DNA of 64,000 nt from Paracoccaceae bacterium (GTDB lineage: Bacteria; Pseudomonadota; Alphaproteobacteria; Rhodobacterales; Rhodobacteraceae): assembly GCA_020446815.1 (NCBI GenBank), contig JAGRDY010000027.1, forward strand, positions 1 to 64,000, read 5' to 3'. A model generated the notes under the pieces. It saw only the letters and a list, made by a program, of their open reading frames with translations, was not told the origin of the DNA and did no database searches. Made by a program: the position numbers and the translations under genes. Positions 36,228 to 46,232 of the stretch are shown piece by piece; the stretch's first letter is position 1; each line of letters starts with the position of its first letter.

Positions 36228-37307
36228 ATGACAACGGATTTTCTTATCATTGGCGGCGGAATCGCCGGGGTTTCGGCGGCCGCCCGGCTGGCTGCGCTGG
36301 GTTCCGTGACGCTGCTGGAAAGCGAAGAAAACCTTGCCTATCACACCTCTGGCCGGTCGGCGGCGCTTTTTGAACCGAACTACGGATTGCCGCCGGTTGT
36401 AACTTTGTCCTTTGCCAGCGAGAGCTATCTCCGTTCGACCAATGGCGGGGTGCTCAGCCCGCGCGGAATGATGGTCGTGGCGGGCAAGGGGCAGGAAGAC
36501 GCCTTTGCACCAGAACGCGATAGTTTCGATCTGGTTGAGGTATCTGTGGCCGAGGCCCAGGGTATCGTGCCGATTCTCAACCCCGAGACGATCTCGCGTA
36601 TCGCCATGGCCGATCACGCCTGGGATATCGACACCGATCTGCTGATCCAGAATTTCGTCCGCGAAGCGCGCGCCAGGGGCGCGATCATCCGGACAAGATC
36701 GCCCGTGACCGCGATTGCCCGCGATGATGGCCTGTGGCGTGTTGAAACCCGCGATGGCCCCGTCAATGCCCGGCAGATCGTCAATGCCGCCGGCGCCTGG
36801 GCGGATGAGATCGCCCGGATGGCGGGCATCAGACCCATCGGGTTCACCCCCTATCGTCGATCCATGGCCCGTATCCCGGCGCCGGGCGGGCATGATCTGT
36901 CGCGCTGGCCGATGATTTTCGGGATCCGTGAAAGCTGGTATTGCAAACCCGATGCCGGGGCGTTGATCGTGTCGCCCGCCGAAGAACACCCGATGGAACC
37001 ACACGATGCCTTCGTCGACGATATGGTGCTGGCCGAGGGGCTCGCGCGGTATGAGAAAAACGTGACAGTGCCGGTGACACGGCTTCTGGCGTCATGGGCG
37101 GGCCTGCGCACCTTCGCACCAGACCGTGTGCCGGTGATCGGGCCGGACCCGGCAGAGCCGTCGTTCTTCTGGCTGGCGGGGCAGGGCGGTTACGGGTTTC
37201 AGACCGCGCCGGCGGCAAGCCAGTTGGCCGCGGATCTGATCGCTGGCCACGCGCCGGACCTCGCAGCCCAGGACGTGGCGGCCCTAAATGCCGGGCGATT
37301 TGGCTGA
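36228..37307 (+). CDS. FAD-dependent D-amino-acid (D-arginine) dehydrogenase-like enzyme
   Basis: A 359-residue DAO-fold flavoprotein with the FAD motif IIGGGIAG near residue 8 and the YHTSGRSAALF segment characteristic of D-arginine-type dehydrogenases. The C-terminal GQGGYGFQTAPA segment contacts the isoalloxazine. These enzymes oxidise D-amino acids to 2-oxoacids and pass electrons to the respiratory chain. Glycine-oxidase-like activity cannot be excluded. No ribosome site is obvious before the ATG at 36228. It converges on the second dimethylglycine-dehydrogenase-like gene across a 334-bp gap. Confidence 0.85.
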   Translation: MTTDFLIIGGGIAGVSAAARLAALGSVTLLESEENLAYHTSGRSAALFEPNYGLPPVVTLSFASESYLRSTNGGVLSPRGMMVVAGKGQEDAFAPERDSFDLVEVSVAEAQGIVPILNPETISRIAMADHAWDIDTDLLIQNFVREARARGAIIRTRSPVTAIARDDGLWRVETRDGPVNARQIVNAAGAWADEIARMAGIRPIGFTPYRRSMARIPAPGGHDLSRWPMIFGIRESWYCKPDAGALIVSPAEEHPMEPHDAFVDDMVLAEGLARYEKNVTVPVTRLLASWAGLRTFAPDRVPVIGPDPAEPSFFWLAGQGGYGFQTAPAASQLAADLIAGHAPDLAAQDVAALNAGRFG

Positions 37308-37641
37308 GCCGACGCAGCAGACCCCGAAATTCAACGGCTGTTTGATTCCGGGATTGATGGTGTGATCCTTTCGCTGGAATGGAAGCACGCACAATGGGAC
37401 AAAGCCGTCATGGCTGCGCCACGATCCCGTTGATCGGCAGATGATTTGCAAGGCAACTCTGCCGAGAGGGGCGCACGCCGTAAGATCAAGCCGCGTGTGT
37501 CACATGTCCTGTCGAAGGCGATCCGGATGGGTGGCGGCCCGGCCTTGATGTATTCCGGTCAAGCGCGCTGGCCTGCTGGGACGAGCTTGCCGGAATGTGA
37601 GGTTGGCGGGCGCGGCGTGCGCGCCCGTTGCCCGTGCAGTT
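37308..37641. other. Convergent intergenic region
   Basis: 334 bases between two convergent flavoenzyme genes. It contains the GC hairpin at 37607-37627 and otherwise nothing I recognise; short frames across it are low-complexity. Confidence 0.5.
37607..37627 (-). terminator. GC hairpin after the second flavoenzyme gene
   Basis: CGGGCGCG and CGCGCCCG form a perfect 8-bp stem 15 bases after the stop codon on the minus strand. No T tract follows, so the role as terminator is tentative. Confidence 0.35.
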
Positions 37642-40143
37642 TCAGCCGTTGATGCGAATGCGTTCGTTCGACGGATCATAGGGGCTGTCCTCGACGACCG
37701 TGGCGTCGAACAATTCGCGGAACATGCGGATTTTCAGCTTCTGGCCGGCCTCGGCCAGATCGGTGCGCACATAGCCCATGCCGATCTGCTTGCCGAACGC
37801 CACCGACCAGCCGCCCGAGGTCAGCCGCCCGATCTTTTCGCCCTCATGCAAAAGCGCCTCCTTGCCCCAGGGATCGGCGTCATCCGGCCCGTCGATCAGC
37901 AGCGTGACGCATTTGAAGCGTATGCCGGTATCAAGCATCGCCTGCTTGCCCTGAAACTCCTTTGACAGGTCGATGAAGCGGTCCAGCCCGGCCTCCATCG
38001 GCGTGGCATCGCGGCCGAGTTCGGTTCCGAAGGCGCGATAGGATTTTTCCTGGCGCAGCCAGTTCTGCGCGCGTGCGCCGACGAGCTTCATGCCGTGCTC
38101 TTCACCTGCGGCAACCAGTTGATCCCAAAGATAGTTCTGCATTTCGATCGGGTGGTGCAGCTCCCAGCCCAGCTCGCCGGTATAGGCAACGCGGATGGCG
38201 TTGACCGGGCACATGCCCAGTTCGATCCCGCGCGCCGAGAGCCAGGGGAAACGTTTGTTCGACAGGGCGGTCGCAGGGTCGGCATCCTTGATGATTTCCT
38301 TCAGGATGTCGCGCGATCTGGGCCCGGCAATGGCAAAGACGCCCCATTGCGAGGTGACATCGTGAATATCCACCCAGCCACCGCCTTGGGTCATGAAATC
38401 CTCGGCGGATTTCCTGAGATAGTCGGCGTCATAGGCCGTCCAGGCCCCGGCGGAGACGAGGTAATAGTCGTTCTCGCCATTCCTGACGATGGTGTATTCC
38501 GTCCGTGTGGTGCCGGTGGGGGTGAGGGCGTAGGTCAGGTTGATGCGGCCCACCTTCGGCAGCGCGTTGCAGGTGAACCAGTCGAGAAATGCCGTGGCCC
38601 CCGGCCCGCGCACGACATGTTTGGTAAAGGCGGTGGCGTCGATCAGGCCGGCGGTCTCGCGGATCGCCCCGGCCTCATCCACGGCATATTGCCACCACGC
38701 GCCGCGGCGGAAGCTGCGGCTGTCATGGTCGAAGCTGTCGGCGGCCCCTTGCGGGCCGTAATAGTTCGGGCGTTCCCAGCCATTGACCTGGCCGAATTGC
38801 GCGCCAAGGGCTTTCTGGCGGTCATAGGCGGGTGCGGTGCGCAACGGCCGGCAGGCTTCGCGCTCCTCGTCGGGATGATGCAGGATGAAGACGTGCTCGT
38901 AACACTCTTCGTCCTTGCGCGCCGTGTATTCGGTCGTGATCCATGAGCCGTAGCGTTTAGGATCAAGCGAGGCCATGTCGATTTCGGCCTCGCCCTCGGC
39001 CATCAACTGGGCGAGGTAGTACCCGGCGCCACCGGCCGCAGTGATTCCGAACGAGAACCCTTCTGCCAGCCACATGTTGCGCAGGCCGGGGGCGGGTCCA
39101 AGCATCGGGTTGCCGTCCGGCGTGTAGCAGATTGGTCCGTTGAAGTCGTCCTTCAGCCCGACATGTTCGGAGGACGGAAGCCTGTGGATGAATGACATGT
39201 ACTCTTCCTCGATCCGTTCCAGATCGAGAGGGAACAGGTCGGCGCGGAAACTGTCGGGAACGGAATATTCGAACCGTGCCGGCGCGCCCTTTTCATAAGG
39301 CCCGAGGATCCAGCCGCCGCGCTCTTCGCGGACATACCAGCGTGCATCGGCGTCGCGCAGCACCGGATGTTCGGGGTTGCCCGCCTTGCGCCATTCCTGA
39401 AGCATCGGGTCGGGCTCGGTCACGATATACTGATGTTCGACCGGGATCGCCGGGATCTTGATGCCGAGAAGCCGCGCAGTGCGCTGGTTGTGGTTGCCCG
39501 TCGCGGTGACGACATGCTCGGCGCGGATTTCGGCCTGTTCTTCCGACGCGACGAGGTTGCCGCCCTTCTCGACCATCTTGGTGACGGTCACGATCCATTC
39601 CGACCCGGTCCATTCATAGCCGTCGACCTGCCATTTGCGCTCGATCGTGACGCCATGCTGGCGCGCACCCTTGGCCATGGCCTGGGTCACGTCGGCGGGG
39701 TTGATGTAGCCGTCCTGTGGATGAAAGAGCGCACCCTTGAGGTCGTCGGTCCGCATGAGCGGCCAGCGTTCCTTCATTTCCTTCGGTGTCAGGAATTCGT
39801 GATAGACGCCCGCGGTTTCGGCGACCGAGGAATAGAGCATGTATTCGTCCATCCGCGCATCGGTTTGCGCCATGCGCAGGTTGCCTACCACCGCGAAGCC
39901 GGCATTGAGCCCGGTTTCGGCCTCGAGCGATTTGTAGAAATCGACCGAATATTTATGGATATGGGTGGTCGCGTAGCTCATGTTGAACAGCGGCAGCAGG
40001 CCCGCCGCATGCCAGGTCGATCCGCTTGTCAGCTCGTCGCGTTCCAGAAGCATCGTATCCCAGCCCGCCTTGGCAAGGTGATAGGCGATCCCGGTTCCGA
40101 CGGCACCGCCGCCGACGACAAGTGCTTTGACATGGGTTTTCAT
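37642..40143 (-). CDS. Dimethylglycine dehydrogenase-like flavoenzyme (DAO + GcvT)
   Basis: This 833-residue protein has a DAO-type FAD domain (GGGAVG, residues 11-16), the GSTWHAAG motif with His45 at the covalent FAD-attachment position, a FAO_M linker and a C-terminal GcvT/tetrahydrofolate domain (about 450-830). This is the dimethylglycine dehydrogenase layout, which oxidises dimethylglycine to sarcosine and forms methylene-tetrahydrofolate. It is closer to that family in the N-terminal motif than the 801-residue paralog at 2-4.5 kb. It is monocistronic here; no betaine-demethylation genes flank it. Confidence 0.9.
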   Translation of the reverse strand: MKTHVKALVVGGGAVGTGIAYHLAKAGWDTMLLERDELTSGSTWHAAGLLPLFNMSYATTHIHKYSVDFYKSLEAETGLNAGFAVVGNLRMAQTDARMDEYMLYSSVAETAGVYHEFLTPKEMKERWPLMRTDDLKGALFHPQDGYINPADVTQAMAKGARQHGVTIERKWQVDGYEWTGSEWIVTVTKMVEKGGNLVASEEQAEIRAEHVVTATGNHNQRTARLLGIKIPAIPVEHQYIVTEPDPMLQEWRKAGNPEHPVLRDADARWYVREERGGWILGPYEKGAPARFEYSVPDSFRADLFPLDLERIEEEYMSFIHRLPSSEHVGLKDDFNGPICYTPDGNPMLGPAPGLRNMWLAEGFSFGITAAGGAGYYLAQLMAEGEAEIDMASLDPKRYGSWITTEYTARKDEECYEHVFILHHPDEEREACRPLRTAPAYDRQKALGAQFGQVNGWERPNYYGPQGAADSFDHDSRSFRRGAWWQYAVDEAGAIRETAGLIDATAFTKHVVRGPGATAFLDWFTCNALPKVGRINLTYALTPTGTTRTEYTIVRNGENDYYLVSAGAWTAYDADYLRKSAEDFMTQGGGWVDIHDVTSQWGVFAIAGPRSRDILKEIIKDADPATALSNKRFPWLSARGIELGMCPVNAIRVAYTGELGWELHHPIEMQNYLWDQLVAAGEEHGMKLVGARAQNWLRQEKSYRAFGTELGRDATPMEAGLDRFIDLSKEFQGKQAMLDTGIRFKCVTLLIDGPDDADPWGKEALLHEGEKIGRLTSGGWSVAFGKQIGMGYVRTDLAEAGQKLKIRMFRELFDATVVEDSPYDPSNERIRING

Positions 40144-40259
40144 TGGGGCGACTCCCTGGGGCCAGATGATTGCCCCCTATCTGCCAGAGCGTGCAAAACT
40201 TGGGAAGGTCAGCCCGACCTAACGCAGCAGAAAAACGACATGATGCCTTGCCCCGCAGC

Positions 40260-41033
40260 TCAGTTGCCGACGCTGCAGAACTTGCCCGCGCCCTTGCGGA
40301 TGCAGTCGCCCGCAGACAGAAAAGCACCGGGGCGCGGTGGTGCGTCTGATGCTGATGCCGATTGGGCGGTCTCCGATCTGGCCCTGGCGGCCATCTTGTG
40401 CAACGCGGCAAAGTCGATGGCATCCAGCAATTTTCGCGTCGTTGTTTCGTCGGCATTACTGGCCGCATTCACATAGACGAGGTCTTCGATCTGACCCAGG
40501 ATCATCCGTCCGCTGCCGGTCTCCTGGTTCTGAACGCTGGCCAGGTCGATGCCGCCGGCGGTCATGAAGGGCTTGGCTCCAGCGGCGAGCCGCCGGAAGA
40601 TCGTGCCCAGTGCGGCCCGGCCCCTGCGCGTCGCTTCGGTCGGGGGAACGATGGTCACATCGATGACAATGATCCGGTCGCCATTTTCATAGGTCAGATA
40701 ATGGCGTTCGTAGCCTGGCAGCTTGTCCAGAATGGACTTTTCCAGCGTCTTGCCCGCGTCAACAGATTCCGGCGGTGTTGCAACCGCGTAGGCCCGCAGC
40801 GCATCTTCGTAGCGCGCGGCGTGGCGGCTCCAGCCCGCGGGCGCTGGCGGCAGGACGGTTGACGCGCCGACAAGATCGGCCAGGGCGGTTTGCAAAGTGC
40901 TTTTGCGCGCGGCCAGATGATCCCCCAGCGAATAGGCCCCTGGCGGATGATTTCTGGCAGCCTGGCTGAAATCGGCGCCCAGACCGACGGCGGTGGCGAT
41001 CAGCAACACCCCGATCGCAAGTATCTTGCCCAT
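40260..41033 (-). CDS. Exported or membrane-anchored protein, unknown function
   Basis: This 257-residue protein starts with a signal or anchor (MGKILAIGVLLIATAVGLG) and has a periplasmic part with a central HYLTYENGDRIIVIDVTIV strand pair and two late cysteines (GDCIRKGAGKFCSVGN). The compositional bias is ordinary and codon use matches neighbours. No family is recognised. It is transcribed divergently from the quinone oxidoreductase gene. Confidence 0.7.
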   Translation of the reverse strand: MGKILAIGVLLIATAVGLGADFSQAARNHPPGAYSLGDHLAARKSTLQTALADLVGASTVLPPAPAGWSRHAARYEDALRAYAVATPPESVDAGKTLEKSILDKLPGYERHYLTYENGDRIIVIDVTIVPPTEATRRGRAALGTIFRRLAAGAKPFMTAGGIDLASVQNQETGSGRMILGQIEDLVYVNAASNADETTTRKLLDAIDFAALHKMAARARSETAQSASASDAPPRPGAFLSAGDCIRKGAGKFCSVGN

Positions 41034-41231
41034 GTTGCCGGCGTCCCCTCTGCTGCATCCCGTGATCCGGCGTCGGTGCTAGGCGACGTTTGCGGCAATT
41101 TCTCGGCGCGCAGAGGGAATTCCGGTGGGCATTGCAGCGTGCTGCGGCGCAAGGAAAGGGAATTGAAGGGGGCGCTTCTGCGGCCTAGACTGGCCTTTGG
41201 CGTCCATGACATAGCAAGAAAGGTTCGAGAG

Positions 41232-42218
41232 ATGGCAAAGATCATCGCACGCACAGTTACCATCGACGCACATGGAGGCCCGGAAGTTCTGAAGCTGACC
41301 GACCGGGCGGTGGGCGATCCGCGCGCCGGTGAAATCCGCGTTGTGCACAAGGCCTGCGGGCTGAACTTTGTCGACATCTACCAGCGTTCCGGCCTTTATC
41401 CGCAAGACCTGCCCGCCCCGCTGGGGATGGAGGCCGCCGGAATTGTCGACGCGGTTGGCGTTGGCGTTAGCCATCTGAAAAGAGGCGACCGTGTCGCCTA
41501 TGCCTCCATGCCCCCCGGAGCCTATGCCGAGGCGCGCGTGATGCCCGCCGCCCAGGTCTGCCCGTTACCCGATGCCGTTTCCTTTGAGCAGGGGGCCGCG
41601 ATGATGCTGAAGGGCTTGACGGTCGAGTATCTTTTCAATCGCACCACACCGATTGCCAGGGGGGACTGGGTGCTGTTTCACGCCGCCGCCGGAGGCGTCG
41701 GCCTTATCGCCTGTCAATGGGCGCGCTCCGAGGGGATCAATCTGATCGCCACTGCCGGATCGGACGAAAAATGCCGGATGGCGCTTGATCACGGCGCAGC
41801 CCACGCGATCAACTACCGGCAAGGTGAATTTGCCCCGAAAGTGCGTGACCTGACAGGTGGCAAGGGTGTGCATGTGGTGATGGATTCGGTGGGCAAGGAT
41901 ACGTTCGATGGGTCGCTTGATTGTCTGCGCCCGTTGGGCATGATGATCGCTTTCGGCGCCGCTTCGGGGCCGGTGCCGCCGATGAACATCATGACGCTGG
42001 CTGACAAAGGCTCGCTGAAAATCACCCGCCCGTCGGTATTCACCCATACCGACGATCACGCTACCTGTCAGGAAATGGCCGCGCGGCTGTTCGGCAAAGT
42101 TACCTCGGGTGCGTTCAAAATCGAGATCGGCCAGAGGTTCGCTTTGGAGGATGTCGGAGACGCGCATCGCGCGCTCGAGGCGCGCAAGACGACCGGATCG
42201 ACGGTGCTGACATTGTAG
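41232..42218 (+). CDS. qor: NADPH:quinone oxidoreductase (zeta-crystallin type)
   Basis: This 328-residue zinc-free medium-chain dehydrogenase has LGMEAAGIVDAVG in the catalytic domain and HAAAGGVG (NADPH loop) in the Rossmann domain, with QWARSEGINLIATAGSDEK after it. Members reduce quinones or enones with NADPH. The ATG at 41232 was chosen because the protein begins at the family's usual point and AAAGG is nine bases upstream; the longer frame is untypical. A hairpin with a T tract follows. Confidence 0.93.
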   Translation: MAKIIARTVTIDAHGGPEVLKLTDRAVGDPRAGEIRVVHKACGLNFVDIYQRSGLYPQDLPAPLGMEAAGIVDAVGVGVSHLKRGDRVAYASMPPGAYAEARVMPAAQVCPLPDAVSFEQGAAMMLKGLTVEYLFNRTTPIARGDWVLFHAAAGGVGLIACQWARSEGINLIATAGSDEKCRMALDHGAAHAINYRQGEFAPKVRDLTGGKGVHVVMDSVGKDTFDGSLDCLRPLGMMIAFGAASGPVPPMNIMTLADKGSLKITRPSVFTHTDDHATCQEMAARLFGKVTSGAFKIEIGQRFALEDVGDAHRALEARKTTGSTVLTL

Positions 42219-42229
42219 AATTGCCATCG

Positions 42230-42250
42230 CGCGGAAATTTCCCGCGTTTT
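42230..42250 (+). terminator. Probable terminator after qor
   Basis: CGCGG and CCGCG pair around an AAATTTC loop and are followed by TTTT. It sits between convergent genes and could act for qor. Confidence 0.5.
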
Positions 42251-42257
42251 CAGAGCT

Positions 42258-43244
42258 TCACAGCATTCCCGGCACGACCAGATCGGGAGGGCGGTGGCCG
42301 TCGGCGTGGGTCTTGATGTTGATGATCACCTTTTCGCCCATCTCGATGCGCCCCTCGACCGTGGCCGACCCCATATGCGGCAAGAGCACGACATTCTTCA
42401 ATTCTCGCAAGCGGGGGTTGATCTCGTGCCCGTGCTCGAAAACGTCAAGCCCGGCTCCGGCGATCTCGCCTGTCCGCAACAAACGGGTCAGGGCGTTTTC
42501 GTCGATCACTTCGCCGCGCGAGGTATTGACGATGACAGCGGTCGGTTTGAGCAGTTTCAGCCGCCGCGCGTTCATCAGGTGAAAGGTGGAGGGTGTATGC
42601 GGGCAGTTGATGGAAATCACGTCCATCCGGCTGACCATCTGATCGAGGCTTTCCCAGTATGTCGCCTTCAGATCGGCCTCCACTTCGGATCTTAGCTGCC
42701 TGCGGTTGTGATAGTGGATCTGCATCCCGAAAGCCTGTGCGCGCCGCGCCACGGCCTGTCCGATCCGCCCCATTCCCAGGATGCCCAGCCGGCGGCCGGC
42801 GACACGACCGCCCATCAGCGCGGTGGGCGCCCAGCCCTGCCAGCGCCCCGATTGCATCATGGCGAGCCCCTCGGGAATGCGCCGTGTCACGGCGAGGATC
42901 AGCGCCATCGCCATGTCGGCGGTATCTTCGGTCACCACGCCCGGCGTGTTGGACACCAATATCCCGCGTTGCCGGGCCGAAGCAACGTCGATGTGGTCGA
43001 ACCCTGCACCATAATTGGCGATCAGTTTCAGCCGGGCACCCGCCTGCGCCAGAAGATTGGCGTCGATCCGGTCGGTCACGCAAGGCACCAGAACATCGGC
43101 AGATTGCACCGCGGCGGAAAGTTCCTCGCGGCTAAGCTTGGTGTCCGGATCGCGCAGGGAAACGTCGAAAAGCTCCTTCATCCGCGCTTCGACAACCTCG
43201 GGCAAACGTCGCGTCACGACAACACTCAGACGCTTGGATGTCAT
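42258..43244 (-). CDS. D-isomer 2-hydroxyacid dehydrogenase (glyoxylate reductase-like)
   Basis: This 328-residue enzyme has the NAD motif GMGRIGQAVARRAQAFG, the catalytic arginine in NTSRGEVIDENAL, and the C-terminal LLPHMGSAT with the catalytic histidine. The family reduces glyoxylate, hydroxypyruvate or other 2-oxoacids. Glyoxylate reduction is favoured by similarity to GyaR-type proteins but not proven. GGAG precedes the ATG at 43244; the upstream extension has no support. Confidence 0.9.
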   Translation of the reverse strand: MTSKRLSVVVTRRLPEVVEARMKELFDVSLRDPDTKLSREELSAAVQSADVLVPCVTDRIDANLLAQAGARLKLIANYGAGFDHIDVASARQRGILVSNTPGVVTEDTADMAMALILAVTRRIPEGLAMMQSGRWQGWAPTALMGGRVAGRRLGILGMGRIGQAVARRAQAFGMQIHYHNRRQLRSEVEADLKATYWESLDQMVSRMDVISINCPHTPSTFHLMNARRLKLLKPTAVIVNTSRGEVIDENALTRLLRTGEIAGAGLDVFEHGHEINPRLRELKNVVLLPHMGSATVEGRIEMGEKVIINIKTHADGHRPPDLVVPGML

Positions 43245-43363
43245 GGGGCGTTTCTCCTCTCTTCCATCGGCGGTCTCATACTGGCAAAGTGCCGCTGAAC
43301 GGGGCGAGTCACAAGCCCTGAATATCAAGCGTGTTGTTGACGCAGATCGCGAGCGGGCAGCCG

Positions 43364-43882
43364 ATGTGGCGAAAAACAAGGAACTTTTGGCTGCGAATTA
43401 TCACCGTGACGGTGTTCGTGGCATTCGCCGGGGGCGTTTCTGCTGCCGAAGAATCGCGTGGGACTGTCACCAATCTGCCGCTTCCGCGCTTTGTGTCGCT
43501 GAAAGCGGCGGAAGGCAACGTGCGCCGCGGCCCGAGCCTCAGCTACAGAATAGACTGGGTTTTCCGCCACCGCGACATGCCCTTGAAGGTCACCGCAGAG
43601 TTCGGCAACTGGCGCCGGGTTGAAGACAGTGACGGGCAGGGGGGCTGGATTCACTATAGCCTTCTGTCGGGCGCCCGTACCGTAATTGTCGAAAAAGAGG
43701 GCGTGGCGCTGCGTTCCCGGCCCGACGGCGCGGCAAACATCGTGGCCGAAGCCGAACGCGGCGTGATCGGAAAACTGGGCCAATGCGTACCGGACTGGTG
43801 CCAGATTTCGGCGGGCGGTGAACGGGGGTGGGTGGACAGCCGCGCGCTTTGGGGTGTCGGAGCGGACGAAACGGGCGATTGA
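43364..43882 (+). CDS. SH3-domain periplasmic protein
   Basis: A 172-residue secreted protein with a signal peptide (residues 1-27, ending GVSAAEE) and two bacterial SH3-like segments: NVRRGPSLSYRIDWVFRH and VALRSRPDGAANIV, each followed by W-containing strands (GGWIHYSLLSG; GERGWVDSRALWG). Such domains usually bind peptidoglycan or protein ligands. The ATG at 43364 is preferred because the signal peptide starts there; GTG at 43331 would add eleven unconserved residues. Confidence 0.85.
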   Translation: MWRKTRNFWLRIITVTVFVAFAGGVSAAEESRGTVTNLPLPRFVSLKAAEGNVRRGPSLSYRIDWVFRHRDMPLKVTAEFGNWRRVEDSDGQGGWIHYSLLSGARTVIVEKEGVALRSRPDGAANIVAEAERGVIGKLGQCVPDWCQISAGGERGWVDSRALWGVGADETGD

Positions 43883-43961
43883 CCGCAATCGCGGCGCGCC
43901 CGCTTGACAACCGGGCCGCCATGCCTGCATCGGTTGTTACCTCAAGAGACGGACAGAGATC

Positions 43962-44849
43962 ATGGCCGAGCGGATGCAAAGCACCGGGTTGAACCTGTCG
44001 GCGGGGCTTGCCGCGGTCAGCGTCGCCCTGGCGCTGGTGGCGCTGAAGCTCTGGGCGCTGGGTGCAACCGCGGCATTGTCTGTGGCGGCGTCGCTGGCCG
44101 ATAGCGGGCTTGATCTGATGATATCGCTTGGCGGGCTGATGGCTATCCTCTATGCCGCCCGTCCCGCCGATGACGATCACGCCTTTGGCCATACCTCGGT
44201 CGAGGATCTGGCGGCACTCGCGCAATCCATGTTTCTTGTCGTGACCTCTGTTGTCATCGGCTGGGCGGCCGTCGGGCGGCTGTTGTCCGACACGCCGAGG
44301 GTTCTTGCCTCGGAGGGGCGGGGGATTGTCGTCATGGTTGTGTCTATCTGCCTGACCGGTGGATTGATCTGGTGGCAGCGGCGGGTCGCGCGCAAGACCG
44401 GCAGCAAGGTCGTGGCGGCCGACAGTCTGCACTATCTGTCGGATCTGATCCCCAGCATCGGCGCGATCGCGGCGCTATGGATGTCGCAGCGGTTCGGCCT
44501 GGGCCAGGTCGACAGCGTTGTGGCGCTTGCCGCGGCGCTCGTGCTGGCGTTTGGAGCGGTCCGGATCGGCAAGGGTGCGTGGGACGCTTTGATGGACCGG
44601 CGGGCCGACCCGAGCCTGATCGAAGATATCGGACAACTGGCCGAGAGCTGGCCCGGTGTGCGCGGCTTCCATGATCTGAAGACACGCACGGCGGGCAGCC
44701 GGGTTTTCGTGAACATCCATATCGAACTGGATGGCGATCAGACCCTGCGCGAGGCCCATGCCATCGGGGCCGGTTTGCGGCACCGGATCATCGAAACCTG
44801 GCCGCAATGCGATGTGATCATTCACAAGGATGTGGCGCGGGAGCCATAG
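43962..44849 (+). CDS. Cation diffusion facilitator family metal exporter
   Basis: A 295-residue CDF protein with about six transmembrane helices and a cytoplasmic domain. Metal-site residues are visible as DSGLD in helix 2, the HAFGHTSVED loop and ADSLHYLSD in helix 5 (the HxxxD pair). These proteins exchange Zn, Fe, Mn or Co for protons across the inner membrane. Substrate is not readable here; helix 5 H-D resembles Fe/Zn-type FieF. The gene is convergent with sqr. Confidence 0.92.
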   Translation: MAERMQSTGLNLSAGLAAVSVALALVALKLWALGATAALSVAASLADSGLDLMISLGGLMAILYAARPADDDHAFGHTSVEDLAALAQSMFLVVTSVVIGWAAVGRLLSDTPRVLASEGRGIVVMVVSICLTGGLIWWQRRVARKTGSKVVAADSLHYLSDLIPSIGAIAALWMSQRFGLGQVDSVVALAAALVLAFGAVRIGKGAWDALMDRRADPSLIEDIGQLAESWPGVRGFHDLKTRTAGSRVFVNIHIELDGDQTLREAHAIGAGLRHRIIETWPQCDVIIHKDVAREP

Positions 44850-44900
44850 GAATGGCCGGCCCTTTCGGACCAGCCCCCAGGGCTGTGCGCCTGTCTTGTG

Positions 44901-46187
44901 TCAGCCCTTCTGGATTTCCTTCAGCTTGTCGATGCCGATCATCTTCATCATCGCCTTTTCGTAATAGGGCTCGCTCGTGCCCTTTCTGACCTTGCGGATG
45001 AAGTATTTCTCGAACGCGATCTTGGCGAGGTGGACCCATTTGCCGGATGACGACCAGTTGACGTTGCGCGGCGGGATCTGCGGTTGGGCCACGAAGGCCA
45101 CGCCGCCGTCGCCGAAATCGGCAAGGCAAACGGCGTTCCAGGTGCCCACGTTGTCCGGCTCTTGCCCGCGCAGGACCTGGCCAAGGTTATGGGCCGTCGC
45201 CGTCACCATGCTTTCGATCATGAAGCCGGTCTTGGGCACGCCGCAGGGGACCGGCGTCGACCCCATCGGCGGGATCGCGACGCAGACGCCGATGGAAAAG
45301 ATGTTGGGGAATGCCGGGTTTCGCTGATGTTCGTCGACGATGGTGAAGCCGCGCGGGTTCACCAGCCCCTCGATCCCCATCACCGCGTCCACGCCGCGGA
45401 AGGGCGGCAGCATCATCGAAAAGCCGAAGGGCAGTTCCTTTTCCGCCTTCACCGACCCGTCGTCGCTGATCTCCTCGACGGTCATCTTGCCGCTCTCGGC
45501 CTTCTTGACGCGGGTCGAGGTCATCCACTTGATGTGACGGTTGCGCATCTCGGATTCGAGAAGCCCCTTGGTGTCGCCGACCCCGTCAAGGCCAAGATGG
45601 CCGATATAGGGCTCCGATGTCACGAAGGTCATCGGCACCTTGTCGCGGATCTTGCGGCGGCGCAGTTCGGTGTCGAGGATGAAGAGGAATTCATAGGCAG
45701 GGCCGAAGCAGGACGCGCCCTGCACCGCGCCGACGACGATCGGGCCGGGGTTCTTGCAGAAGGCCTCGAACGCCACATTGGCCTGAAGCGCGTGATCGAC
45801 ATGGCAGACCGACTGCGTATGCCCGCCATGCGGCCCCAGCCCCTCGATCTCGTCAAAGGCCAGTTCCGGCCCGGTCGCGATGATGAGGTAGTCGTAGTCG
45901 AGAAAGGTCCCGTCGATCAGCTCAAGCCGGTTTTCCGCCGGATGAACCTTTTGCGCCGCCGTGGTGCGGAATGCGATGTTCTTCTTGCGCATCGTGTCGG
46001 CGAGGTCGATGGTGATGTCTTCGGGCTTGCGCCAGCCGACCGCGATCCAGGGGTTGGAGGGGACGAAGTGATACGTCGTTTCCTTGGTGACGACCGTGAT
46101 CCGGTCTTCCTTCCTGATCTGCTCGCTCAGCTCATAGGCCATGATGGAGCCACCCAGCCCCGCGCCCAGGATAACAATATGCGCCAT
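44901..46187 (-). CDS. sqr: Sulfide:quinone oxidoreductase
   Basis: This 428-residue flavoprotein oxidises sulfide to sulfur or polysulfide and reduces quinone on the periplasmic membrane face. The FAD motif is near residue 8 (GAGLGG). The three redox cysteines of type I SQR are visible at Cys128, Cys160 (ASCFGPAYEF) and Cys354 (TWNAVCLADFGD), matching the positions in Acidithiobacillus SQR. The C-terminal WVHLAKIAFEKYFIRK helix, which contacts the membrane, is present. The ATG at 46187 has GAGGG upstream. An AT-rich palindrome lies in its promoter region. Confidence 0.94.
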   Translation of the reverse strand: MAHIVILGAGLGGSIMAYELSEQIRKEDRITVVTKETTYHFVPSNPWIAVGWRKPEDITIDLADTMRKKNIAFRTTAAQKVHPAENRLELIDGTFLDYDYLIIATGPELAFDEIEGLGPHGGHTQSVCHVDHALQANVAFEAFCKNPGPIVVGAVQGASCFGPAYEFLFILDTELRRRKIRDKVPMTFVTSEPYIGHLGLDGVGDTKGLLESEMRNRHIKWMTSTRVKKAESGKMTVEEISDDGSVKAEKELPFGFSMMLPPFRGVDAVMGIEGLVNPRGFTIVDEHQRNPAFPNIFSIGVCVAIPPMGSTPVPCGVPKTGFMIESMVTATAHNLGQVLRGQEPDNVGTWNAVCLADFGDGGVAFVAQPQIPPRNVNWSSSGKWVHLAKIAFEKYFIRKVRKGTSEPYYEKAMMKMIGIDKLKEIQKG

Positions 46188-46232
46188 AGAATCGGCCCTC
46201 CCGCTTTGTGGCTCCCGCCTGCCTACAATAAC

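Noticed and set aside
44871..44885. CAGCCC/GGGCTG hairpin between the CDF and sqr genes
   Set aside because: Only six base pairs with a three-base loop and no T tract, so not called as a terminator.
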